Positions 46,863 through 57,700 of a DNA stretch of 64,000 nucleotides are shown here, in pieces. Positions within the stretch are counted from its first letter, which is position 1; each line of letters begins with the position of its first letter. The notes under the pieces are model-generated. The model did not search any database, was not told where the DNA came from, and saw only the letters and a list, made by a program, of their open reading frames with translations. The translations under genes were made by a program, and so were the position numbers. This DNA comes from Apodospora peruviana (lineage: Eukaryota; Ascomycota; Sordariomycetes; Sordariales; Lasiosphaeriaceae). The stretch is from the NCBI GenBank assembly GCA_033439685.1, contig JAUEDM010000003.1:30001-94000 (forward strand). The letters are read 5' to 3'.

Positions 46863-47274
46863 TTTGGGTGTTGTTCCAGGTAGCTATTAACAAGAAAACA
46901 TACAACATGCCTCGGCGTCCTTAGGATAAAGCGTAGAGAATAGTTGCAGAACCGAGTTGCTGGGCCGTCGAGGTGGGAATCTGCTGGAGTTGGAAACGCG
47001 ATGAAAGCCGGGGAGACGCGACTCAATTAAACTAGCTGCTAGGAGACGCGTCTCTGGCCTGCCTTTTGGCAAGCCAAGCAGACCTGCAGGCCCTGGCCCG
47101 CCGCGCTCACCGCCCGAACTGCATTCGAAGGTAGTGGGGTCGCTACCTAGGTAGGTATTCCGCACAGCGCTTCAAATTCCCCCACCACGGCAACTTTTCC
47201 CCAAATTTATTGAGTTCGAGGAGCAGAGCGCGCCACCACTTATTAGCTCTCTACGAGTGTGACAACCCTGACAA
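46863..47274. promoter_or_regulatory. Bidirectional promoter of MSH2 and TRM10 with ACGCG boxes
   Basis: 412 bp separate the two divergent ATGs. Three ACGCG cores occur within 56 bp, at 46996-47000, 47016-47020 and 47046-47051 (the last a full ACGCGT), 134-190 bp upstream of MSH2. ACGCGT is the MluI cell-cycle box bound by MBF in yeasts; use of it here is inference. Confidence 0.5.
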
Positions 47275-48603
47275 ATGGCCGACGAGATCCCCCAACAAAC
47301 CAACGACGCCGCTCAGACTGGTATTGATAGCCAGTCCGAGTCCGTGCAGTCCCTCAATGGCAAGCGCAAAGCCGACAGCGAGCTCAAGAGCACAGAATCA
47401 CAGGCGAAAAAGATGAGGGAGTCAGGGGGGGGCAGCCCCGAAGAAGGTCACGACAACGGCGGACCCGGTGACGCAGAAATGACCACGACGAACCAGCCAA
47501 TCGCGGGCGCAGGCTCTGAGGAGGGAGACAAGCTAATGACCAAGGGCGAGCTCAAGCGACTAAGAAAGCAACAAGCCCACGAGGCGTGGAGACAAGGGCG
47601 CAAAGAGAAGCGCAAGGAGAAGCGCCACGAAAAGCAGGCCCGTAAGCGCGCCGAGAAGGAAGCCAAGATTGCAGAGGCCGAGGCGGCCGGGCTTGATCCC
47701 GTGGCGGTGCTCAGGAACCCGGACCCGTGGACGCCATGCCCCGTGCCCGTGGCCTTTATCATCGACTGCGACTTCGAGAAGTACATGCGCGAGCCCGAAA
47801 TCGTCTCGCTCTCGAGCCAGATCACCCGGGCATACTCGCAGAACCGCCGGGCCAAGTACCAGGCGCACCTCTGGGTCAGCTCGTGGCAGGGGAAGCTCCA
47901 GACGCGGTTCGAGACCGTGCTCAAGAACGCGCACATCAACTGGAAGGGCGTCCAAGTCATGCCCGGCAACTTTTGCAATGCCGCAAGAAGTGCAAAGGAA
48001 CTAATGGCCCGGGATGGCGACGAGGTTATTGATTTAATCAAGCCGAGGGAAGACGGACAGCCGGCGCTGGTCTTGGACGACCGCCAACCTGACCAGGCCG
48101 AACCGGAATCGGCAGAGGATATCGACCAGTCGGTCGTCTACCTGACATCCGAGAGCCCGTACACCCTTACGCGACTGGAGGCGAACACGTGCTACGTCAT
48201 AGGTGGAATCGTGGACCGGAACCGCGAAAAAGGGCTCTGCTACAGGCGCGCCAAGGAGCACAAGGTCCGGACCGCCAAGCTGCCGATTGGGCAGTACATG
48301 GCGATGCAAAGTCGCTACGTGCTCACGACGAACCAGGTGGTCGAGATCATGGTCAAGTGGCTTGAATGCGGCGACTGGGGAGACGCGTTTACGAGTATTA
48401 TACCTAAGAGGAAGGGAGGCACGTTGAAGAGCTCGAGATCGTCCGTGGAGGCGAATGGGGAGGATGGTGGTCAGGGTGATGGCGACGATGAGGAGCAGGA
48501 GGAGGGTGAAGAGAGAGGTGCATCTGGAGTGGCTGAGGATGGCATTGGAGCAGACGTCAAGACAAAAGCTCATGGCTCTGCATCTAGTTTATCTGTCCCA
48601 TAG
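47275..48603 (+). CDS. TRM10: tRNA (guanine(9)-N(1))-methyltransferase Trm10
   Basis: Methylates N1 of G9 in tRNAs, using SAM. A single exon encodes 442 residues. A charged N-terminal third (EAWRQGRKEKRKEKRHEKQARKRAEKEAK pattern, Lys/Arg-rich) is followed by a SPOUT-type domain with PVAFIIDCDFEKYM, SSQITRAYSQNR, VVYLTSESPYTLTRLE, YVIGGIVDRNREKGLCYRRA and KLPIGQYMAMQSRYVLTTNQVVEIM. The C-terminal tail is acidic. It stops at TAG 48601-48603; the frame downstream is open for another 80 or so codons but does not look coding. Confidence 0.93.
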   Translation: MADEIPQQTNDAAQTGIDSQSESVQSLNGKRKADSELKSTESQAKKMRESGGGSPEEGHDNGGPGDAEMTTTNQPIAGAGSEEGDKLMTKGELKRLRKQQAHEAWRQGRKEKRKEKRHEKQARKRAEKEAKIAEAEAAGLDPVAVLRNPDPWTPCPVPVAFIIDCDFEKYMREPEIVSLSSQITRAYSQNRRAKYQAHLWVSSWQGKLQTRFETVLKNAHINWKGVQVMPGNFCNAARSAKELMARDGDEVIDLIKPREDGQPALVLDDRQPDQAEPESAEDIDQSVVYLTSESPYTLTRLEANTCYVIGGIVDRNREKGLCYRRAKEHKVRTAKLPIGQYMAMQSRYVLTTNQVVEIMVKWLECGDWGDAFTSIIPKRKGGTLKSSRSSVEANGEDGGQGDGDDEEQEEGEERGASGVAEDGIGADVKTKAHGSASSLSVP

Positions 48604-48897
48604 ACGAGACAAAAGCGCACCAATACAAAGAATTTCATTGATGACAGTCCTGACTATGGGCGCAGGCCCGTAAGGAATCCGTTACTATCCTGCCATGGGG
48701 TATTGTCAAGCCAAATATCCCCAAAATTCCAGAGATATTACTCGATTACGTTACCACAAAGAACAAAATGGAGACAAAGGTCATCCCGCTCATCAATCAT
48801 CCCCAACAAGCCTAGCATCCAGGTCGGTACTCTATGTACAGTATGAGAGAAAAAAGGGGTAAAAAAGAGAGAGACTAGCTGGAAAAGTATAGATCTT

Positions 48898-50735
48898 TCA
48901 AAATTCCATCGCACTAGTTGGATCCTCCACGCGCTCACGCTTCGCCTTGACACTTCGCTCTTCTTTCATAAGCGTAATCACAAACGACCTAAACTGCTCA
49001 ATGTACGGCTTTAAGCTCGTCTTTTCCCAGTCCTGAAGAGTGTTCTTGCTGTCCTGACTCGCCTCCACCGCGTCGGGCTCCTTCCACGCGTCAATCTCCT
49101 GGATGAGGCCTTGCACAGTGGGCACACCGAGGGGGTCAAACTCATCGAGCGACCCGGTGTCGATGGGCACGCAGACGCGCCCGGTGCCGGGATGGACGAC
49201 GAACGGGCTCTTGAGCAGATGGTTGAGCTTCTTGCTGACTTCAATATCTAGCCGCGGGTAGGTATATTCCAAGACGATATCCTGCTTGGCCTCGAGCAGA
49301 GACAGGGTGTCAAGGTTCTTGCTCGCGCCTGTCTTGGCGACAGTGTCGATGTCGGCCCATTTCAAGACCGATGAGCGACCTGGTGAGGAGTCCCATTTTT
49401 TGCGAAGAGACTCGGCTAGCTGGTGATCTGGGATGAGCTTCAGCAGATTATCTGCCCTCTCCGCTGACCTCCAGGGGTCTTGTTTCTCAAGCACGTCGTC
49501 TTGGAAGTGCGTTTTTAGGATGTCAAGACTCCGACTATAGTGTGGCGATTAGTGTCTACTGGAGAATGGGGTACTGGAGGAGCGAGCTGGGGGAAAACGT
49601 ACGAGAGATGCGGATGGAGCGGTCGGCGGAGGTTCACCTTCTTGCCGCTCTGTGCGCCACCTCGGAGGACCTCGAGATAGTTCGCAATCGCTCTTCTTTT
49701 CTGGTCGTCCATGGCTCTTGCCTTCTTGTCACATACCCAGGCGTGGGCTCCTCGTCTGCCGGAGTACACCCACATGATGTGGTTAAACCCAAAATCTTCC
49801 CGTAACGCAGCATCGACGACTTTGATTGCCATGGTCATGAACCGCCAGCACTTGTTACAGATGTTGGCTTTGTCGCAACAGGTACGGATATCGTCGTAGT
49901 CTGTCAAGTCGATATCGAAGCATAGCTCCTTTGCGAGCGGCTTGAACGCTGTGGAGTTTCGCATCGTCTTGCGGTCCCGGGGGTTGGCGGTATATACGGG
50001 CCCAATTTCGAAACGTGACGGCATGAGTCGGAGAACGTCCTTGCGTAATCTAGCTAGGGGATCAGCAGCTGAAGACGACGAACAAAACGCAGCGCACTCA
50101 CAAGTCTGAGGTGACGAAGGACTGGTATCGCAGGTAAGCATCATTCTGCAGGGTGAAGGCGAACTCGCGATGGGCAAAGTCGTTTGTCGGCGTCGGGCTG
50201 TGGTTGAGCCATTGGAAGAGGTAGCGCCAGGGGAAGAGTCGCTGATAGAAAGTGCGCATGAGCTCGGGGTCTGACGCTTTGTGATCAACGGCGACGCCAC
50301 TGGATCATGTGGTTAGCATCCAGGTCGAGTCGGAGACAGCAGTGTCCGTATCTACCAAGGCGACGACGGCATCTCTGGAGAGCTGCAAGCCTCATTTTTG
50401 ACGGCAGGCGCAGAACTTGGGAACTCTTCGTCGTCTGAATCCATGCCCGCAAACAGATCTTCAAGCTTCACTTCGGACTTCACTGCCGGTGCCGCTTGGT
50501 CCTCCTTCGCGTCAGTTTCGGGCCCGGGGGCATCTTCCATTGCTTCATCAATGTCAACCATGATAAAATCGTCGACCTCTTTTTGTTGTTGTGTAGGTTG
50601 TTTTTCCTCTCTCTTCTCCTCCTGATCAGGAGCGCCCGCATCGGTGTTTGCGACGACCGCCGGTTCATCCACTCCAGGGTTTTCCATTGGGGCAGGGGAT
50701 ACCCCTTCAAACGGCGTTGACACGGAATAAGGCAT
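48898..50735 (-). CDS. PRI1: DNA primase small (catalytic) subunit Pri1
   Basis: Synthesises RNA primers as part of DNA polymerase alpha-primase. On the minus strand four exons are joined: 50735-50356, 50299-50102, 50049-49603 and 49534-48898 (introns 56, 52 and 68 bp), giving 553 residues. An acidic N-terminal extension of about 125 residues (VDDFIMVDIDEAMEDAP) precedes the AEP core. Landmarks: KELCFDIDLTDYDDIRTCC with catalytic aspartates, the zinc-site cysteines in CCDKANICNKCW, WVYSGRRGAHAWVCD and KKVNLRRPLHPHL. The last exon contains the family C-terminal region ending SAMEF. It converges on TRM10, with 294 bp between stops, and diverges from the GH5 gene. Confidence 0.94.
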
Positions 50736-51330
50736 CTTTCGGGTCTAATGAATGCAATAGAGACGCATTTGTGACAAGGGCGCAAAGATGACACTGTCTC
50801 GTCGCATAGAACAGTCGAGACTTTTACTGAGGCGGGTGGGTTGAAACTTGACTTTGGATGGAAAATTGTAGGAAGCGCAGCAAGTCGCGTCAATGCCCCG
50901 CGAGACGCGTAAAGCACCTTTTCGGTAACCCGTATTCCGTACAGGGGTCTATGTATCCAGTTTGCACAGCCAACGCGACACCCCACGAATCCGCATGCAT
51001 GCTGCAGCCTGCAAGCGGCTGCAAGCGGTTGCTGTCTCCCTATTCGCGCACGTTCCCGACGTTGAGCCGGCTGCCCGCCAGCCCGCCCACAGCCCATGTC
51101 CGTTGCCCGTTTTTATGATCCCACGTCATTGAACTTTGAAGCTGTAGTGCAGACCCGACAAGGGGGTTGTGGATATTGGAGCTAATGACCCGGCTCCGTT
51201 CATCTCTCGGCCATCATCGCCAGGTTCGGGTCACTATAAGTTGGCTCCTCTCGCGCTCTGTTGCGATCCCAACCAGCAGTGCCCTTCCGTCGCATTTTAT
51301 ATTTCGCCAGAGATAGAGAGCCATTGAGCC
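50736..51330. promoter_or_regulatory. Divergent promoter region of PRI1 and the GH5 gene
   Basis: 595 bp between divergent ATGs. ACGCGT lies at 50905-50910, and a second ACGCG core (as CGCGT) at 50886-50890, 150-175 bp upstream of the PRI1 start. The MBF-site reading is by analogy with yeast primase genes. No ORF is supported. Confidence 0.5.
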
Positions 51331-53778
51331 ATGGCAGGATTTCGCATCACAGTAGAAGGCGGCAAGTTTCGCGACAGCCATAACAGAGAGATCACACTAA
51401 GGGGCATCAATGTCGCCGGCGATGCCAAGTACCCCAACAAGCCTAACCAGCCCTCGCACATTCCCGACGACTTCTTCGACGGCGACAGCGTCAAGTTTAC
51501 TGGTAGGCCTTTTCCAAAGGAAGATGCCCACCTCCACTTCTCGCGTTTAAAGCGATTCGGCTACAACACCATTCGCTACGTCTTTACTTGGGAGGCGATC
51601 GAAGCCGCCGGCCCGGGCATCTACGACGAGGAATGGATTCAACACACCATCGAGGTGCTGCGTGTGGCCAAGGATTACGGCTTTTATGTCTTTATGGACC
51701 CGCATCAGGATGTTGTACGTATCCCTTGCGTCACGGCCATCCTAGTGGTTGTCGATGGCGACTGGACTTGAAAGTTAATTTGACTTGCCGTAGTGGTCTC
51801 GATTCTCTGGCGGTTCAGGGGCGCCCATGTGGACGCTTTACGCCGCCGGTCTCAACCCGCAGAGCTTTGCTGCTACCGAGGCTGCGATTGTCCATAATAC
51901 CTACCCCGAGCCCGAAAACTTCCCAAAGATGATTTGGTCGACCAACTATTACCGTCTCGCCGCTGCTACCATGTTCGCATTGTTCTTTGCCGGCAAAGAC
52001 TTTGCGCCGAAATGTGTAATTGATGGAATGAATATACAAGACTATCTACAAGGCCACTTCATGCGAGCCTGTGAGCACCTTGCGAAACGCATACACGAGG
52101 CAGGGAATATTGAGAACGATGTCGTCTTTGGCTGGGAGACCATGAATGAGCCAAACAAGGGCATGATTGGTTACGAGGACATCAGCGTTATACCCAAGGA
52201 GCAGGCCCTGAAGAAAGGGACATGTCCGACAATATGGCAGACCATCCTGACGGGATCTGGCCGAGCCGTTGAGGTTGATACGTGGGACATGGGCGGACTC
52301 GGCCCATACAAAGTTGGGCGATCGTTGATCGACCCCCATGGTGAAACTGCCTGGTTGCCCGCCGACTATGACGAGTCTCGATATGGTTACTCGAGAGATC
52401 CGGGGTGGAAGCTCGGCGAGTGCATATGGGCGCAACACGGCGTATGGGATCCGTCAACCGACACCCTGCTCAAGAAGGACTATTTTGGCAAGCACCCTAC
52501 CACGGGCGACCACGTTAACTATCATTATTTTACAAACAATTACTTTGTTGACTTCTTTCGAAGATACCGAGATTCCATACGATCTGTCCACAAGAATGCC
52601 GTTATCCTCCTCCAAGGCCCCACCATGGAAATTCCGCCGACTATCAAAGGAACTCCAGATGGCGATGATCGCTTGCTGGCGTATGCTCCGCATTGGTATG
52701 ACGGCATCACGCTCATGACAAAGAAGTGGAATCGTAACTGGAACGTGGATGTCATAGGGGTTCTTAGGGGGCGATATTGGCATCCTGGGTTTGCGATCAA
52801 GATAGGGGAAACGGCCATCCGGAACTGCTTCAAAGACCAGCACGCAGCTATGAGACAAGAAGGTCTCGACAACCTGGGCAATTACCCGTGTGTCATGACC
52901 GAGTTCGGCATCCCCTACGATATGGACGACAAGTATGCATACAAGACGGGCGATTACGCAAGTCAGTCGGCTGCCATGGATGCCAATCACTACGGAGTCG
53001 AAGCTGCCGGTTTGGAAGGTTACACATTGTGGCTATACATGACGAATGTAAGCGCGGCATGGTGGTCTAGGAAGTGACGCAACTGCTGACAGAGCCATTA
53101 CAGAACGATCATGAACGAGGCGACCAGTGGAACGGAGAAGACCTGTCTATTTTCTCCGCCGATGACAAGCTCCTCCCGGTCTCCCCGGTACCCAAAACGC
53201 CGGATATTAACCAGTCCAGTTCAAGTTTGCTCCTCAAGCCGACTAACACGGAGTCTCCTGGACGCAAGGAATCGGACAATGACGATAGCGTTACACCGGC
53301 TAACATCAAGCGCACACTCACCAGCCCGTCCATCACCTCAGACGCGATAACCCGCGAGCCTGAACTGACGGCCTCGCCCGGGTATCGGGCAGCGGAGGCC
53401 TACGTGCGACCAGCGCCCATCACAACGGCAGGACTCATAAAGAACTATACGTTTGATTTAAAGGGATGCCAGTTTGTGATGACGATCCAAGCCCCCAAGA
53501 TGGCCGCCTCGGAGGCTCCCACGGTAGTGTTCCTTCCTGACTACCACTTCCCCAAGGACGCCTGCACGGTCGAGGTGAGCTCGGGGAAGTGGGAGATAAG
53601 TTTTGACGAAGAGGAGACAGCGCTCATTCAGCGGTTGCGTTGGTGGCACGGCGAGGGCGAACAGACGCTGAGGATAACGGGCGTGGTTAAGAAGCACAAT
53701 GCTGGTGAGGGTGCCGAGGATGCAGGATACTATGAACAGTGTAATCAAGGCGCATGGGGCAATTGTACTTTAATGTGA
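51331..53778 (+). CDS. Glycoside hydrolase family 5, glucosylceramidase/sterylglucosidase-like (EGCrP2 type)
   Basis: Probable intracellular beta-glucosidase for steryl glucosides or glucosylceramide. Exons 51331-51714, 51794-53047 and 53104-53778 (introns 79 and 56 bp) give 770 residues. The TIM barrel begins with ITVEGGKFRDSHNREITLRGINVAGDAKYP. The acid/base glutamate is in FGWETMNEPNKG (about residue 243) and the nucleophile glutamate in VMTEFGIPYD (about residue 497). A C-terminal beta-rich domain (NYTFDLKGCQFVMTI) follows a Ser-rich linker. There is no signal peptide, consistent with the cytosolic EGCrP2 group. Fungal enzymes of this kind act on ergosteryl glucoside; substrate preference here is inferred. 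Confidence 0.88.
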
Positions 53779-54749
53779 GATGAACATGGGAAGAGGTTTT
53801 TCTTGGTTAGGACCCGGAGTTTGGGAGTTGGGGACCTTGGTTTTTTCTGTTTTTACTAATACAGGAACTGATGAGGACCGGGGGTTTTATTTTATCTTTA
53901 TTTTCTATCTTTATGAGGTCAAGAAGCATACATAGTATACAGCCAGCATTTCAAGCAAGGAGATCGATCTACCGTACTAGGGAGTTGGGTAATTGACAGC
54001 ATTTAGTTCCTGGTTTTTAAGTTTGCAAGGATTCGGTTGCTCTGGATGTATCACGCGGATGGATGCAGTGGTTCATGTTGAGCTCTTCCCATCCTGACTG
54101 GACAGCAGAGGAACCATCCCCAACCCCAAACCCCGGTTTTCTTTGTGTTCCTGACTGACAGCGTCTTCCAGAACTTGAATCGTCAGAAAAAGCGACAGTC
54201 TCTTTGTAAAATATGTACGGGTTAATGATCATCAACGGAAGCCCTACGTTTTCCCTTGGCAGCGGTTGTAGCTAGGGTGTTCCCCCATCCCCCCCCTTCC
54301 CCCCAAAAGTTTCAAGCGCTTCTATGGTTCATGGTGCCAGGATATGGTGCCACGGGTGCATACCGAGTCTCCGAGCCCCAGCACTGCGACTCTGCGACGC
54401 CCCCGGTTGGTTCAACCTGCTCGAGCTTGGTGTGCCCCGCCACGTCTTATTCGTCGGCGCCTATCACTGACAGGCAGAAGCGGTGGGAAAGATGGAATTG
54501 AGTGAGGCTTAAGCGCTGCCGCCCAAGACGACCGCTCGACCACACAAAGGCCGCCCGCCAGCCACCACTGCACCGCACCACGACGGGCAAGTTGGACTGA
54601 AGGCGCGGGCAGATCTGTCCAAGTCTCTAGGATTGAAGTGAAGCGGTTGTTGACCTGTTGGGGCTGTTATCCGTATATCCTATCCATCTACCTACTCTGT
54701 ACTTCGCATCTTGATTGATTAAAAGGCTCCAAATGATGCGACTCGGGCC
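53779..54749. other. Upstream region of the MAPKKK gene, with an overlapping uORF
   Basis: 970 bp without a supported gene. At its end a 6-codon uORF (ATG at 54733) has a TGA stop that overlaps the main ATG as ATGA. Otherwise it holds the GH5 3' region and a pyrimidine-containing promoter. Confidence 0.5.
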
Positions 54750-54753
54750 ATGA
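54733..54753 (+). promoter_or_regulatory. uORF overlapping the MAPKKK start codon
   Basis: ATG ATG CGA CTC GGG CCA TGA: six codons and a stop whose first two bases are part of the main ATG (54750-54752). Such stop-start overlaps can permit reinitiation or dampen translation. The effect here is inferred from position. Confidence 0.6.
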
Positions 54754-57700
54754 CAACCTCGCGCCAGCGCTCAGCGTCAGACAGGACCGCCGACAACTTG
54801 AACATCGACCCCGGCCGCCGCAGCCCGTTCCTCCCGCCTCAAGGTTCTGCGCCCCAGAACTCGACGTCCTCTTCGAGTGACGGCCGTTTTCTCAACAACA
54901 AGCCGTCGTTGTCGTCGCTCGCCCCGTCCTCTCCATTCCAAAACATCAAACCGCAATCCTTTCTTTCGCCGTACCCGCACCCGCACCCGCACCAGGCTGG
55001 CTCTCGCCCGCGCGCCCTGACCGCGAGTGGCCTCTCCTCCCCGCCCTTGACCGCCCCCGAATCACGGCCGGCCACCCGAGCCGGCGCAATCCCTCCTCCC
55101 CCTCCTCCGTCCGGACAAGCGCCCGCCATGTATCAGAACGGGCAGAGGGACCCTACGCGGCCCTTCCATGTGCCGCCCCCACCTCCACCCATGTCGCCTC
55201 CGCCGGGAGTCGGAGTCGGTGCAGTCGGAATCAACAATGTCCTGAGCATTCCTCCCCCGCCGCCGCGTTATCCGGGTGCTCCTGGAACGGCTGGCAGTGT
55301 TCTACTGCCTCCTCCTCCAGGCCCGCCACCACCAAATGGCGCTTTCCCGTCGAGCGCTCTTCCGCCCCCGAGCGCTCTGGGCTCGGCTCCCTTGGCACGG
55401 TGCCTGGGGCCGGGCCTATGATGGGCGGACAACCTTCAACATTCCCCCGCCTCCTCCAGGCGCTGGCGGGGGTTTACAAACCTACAATCCCAAGCTGCAC
55501 GCGCAAGCCGTCGCAGCCGCTACTGCTATCGCGGCGACATCCTCGGGATCGACCTTGTCGATTCCCCCGCCCCCTCCCCCGAGCGAAGCGATGAGCGCTA
55601 CATACATTCCGCAGGGGGACACGTATGGCGAGGGTGTCGGTATTCCGGGGCTCGGCATGACTGACGAGAACGGCCAGCCGACCACCTGGAACCCTGGCAG
55701 CCAGATGGACCTGGGCATGGGGACGCCCCTGGACGACACCCCCGGCCGAGGTGACAGGCTGTATGTGGCTGCCATGGCAAACAGGGGCTCGTCGACCACG
55801 AGCAATGCGACCGCCACCACTTCGACCATTCCGCCCGAGTTGTCGTCTCAGTGGCCGCTTGATAAAGTGCTGATGTGGCTGCAGGCGAACCAGTTCTCCA
55901 GGGACTGGCAGGAGACCTTCAAGTCCCTAAACCTGCAGGGCGCGCAGTTCTTGGAACTCGGCAGTGGCCATGGTGGCCGGGGCAACTTTGGCATGATGCA
56001 CCAACAGGTGTATCCTATGTTGGCGTCGCAGTGCTCAAAGAGCAAGACGGGATGGGACCAGGCCAAGGAAAGAGAAGAAGGCAAGAGGATGCGGCGCCTC
56101 ATTCGGAGCATCGTGACGGGTCGGCCTGTTGACCCGTCCAAGCTTGCAGTAGGCCATTCACGCAAGGAGTCTACCAGCGCCGGGCCAGATTCTGCGGGCT
56201 CGCCCGATACCCCTATCAAGGCACCTGGTCCTGGCTTCGGCGCTCGCCGGTTTTCACAATCGCGGTCGACCACGATGCCGACCCTGAGCAATACCATGAG
56301 CTCGGGCTCGGACCACCGTGCCATCATGAAGAATCTTAATGCAGACTCCGGGCGGCAACACAGTCCGAGCGCCAGCGAGTCTGGAGAGGCAGGCACATTC
56401 AATCGGGGTGCAACGCCGCTGGGGCGTGACAGTCCCAGCGGCAGTCCCAACCCTTCCGCAGCCCTTTTCCCCTCGTCTACCACGGGCCATCTGTCTACAT
56501 CGTCACCACATAATAGCAGGTTCGGACATCGCTCACGCAACAGCACTGATTCAGTATCTTCAAATGCAGCTATATACGGGTCCGGTGTGCCGGCTGACGC
56601 GGCTTCAATACTCAAGAGCGGTTTGAATATTGCCGAGATGATTAGTGCGAGCCGCACTGTGGATGCCAACGGTCGGCGCCATGGGCAGGATGGCGGACGG
56701 CCGTCGCCACAGGACTCGGGAGACAGGAGTGCAGGCACCGATCCGCCGGGCAGTGCGAAGGGATCCAACTCGTTTCTGTCCTTCCTCTCGCGCAAGAAGA
56801 GAAAGGAAGATGGGTTCCCGTCTCCGGATGATCAAGACTCTCCCACTAGCCCCGCCCTCGGCTTCAAGCCCAATTCCCTGGGAGGTCGAACTGGCAATGC
56901 GAGCGAGACATCTCTGGAGCGTCCTGGGTCGAGCTTCTCAGCGCTGGATCCTACCTACGGGTCCTCGCGATCCAGACGCGTCAACGCGCCGCGCTCCTTC
57001 ATTCTGGCTACCGCCGACTGCTGGAACTATCGCATGGTTGAGGTCACGGATGCCGATACGGCGTCAGACCTGCGACAATTAATTTGCATCAACTTGAACA
57101 TACCAGATAGCGACGGCTCCCAGATCTTCATGACGGAACTCGGGAAATTTGAGCATGATGAGCCGCTGGATGACTGGAAGCTGCTGGCCAACACCAAGTT
57201 GAAAGCAGACGCGACAGGGACGCTCAAATTCTTTGTCCTTCCAGGCCCGGTTTCCCAGTCACTGGCAAACAACGGCCAGGAAGGGACTTCGTCTTCATAC
57301 CTCCATCCGGGTGGTGCGATGGACAAGGAGACATACGCCAGACTCAACGGACAGCGACAACGATCTAGTTCATCGCCACCGACCTCCCGACAGAATACCA
57401 TTTCGAACAAGGACAAGGATGATAAGGTGAGGGCGGTAGATGGGGCTGCCTATAAAGCAGAGCAGCTCAGGAAGCAGGAGGAGTACCTCAAGCGCAAGCA
57501 AGCAGCCGCTCCAAGGGAGAGCAATCCTTCACCAGATGGTCAATATGGTATTGTCGGCAGGAACGTGGACTTTGATCAGCCACGGCACTCACCATTCGAG
57601 GACAAAAAGATGGATATCTTGCTTCCACAACGCAAAGCTCCTGCGCCACCCGGTGACCCATCGGCCACACTGATCAAGGCCAACTCACTAAGCAAAAAGA

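Noticed and set aside
9313..48603. Reassignment of TAG to a sense codon in this organism
   Set aside because: Ubp2 and TRM10 end in TAG at the expected protein length, so TAG works as a stop.
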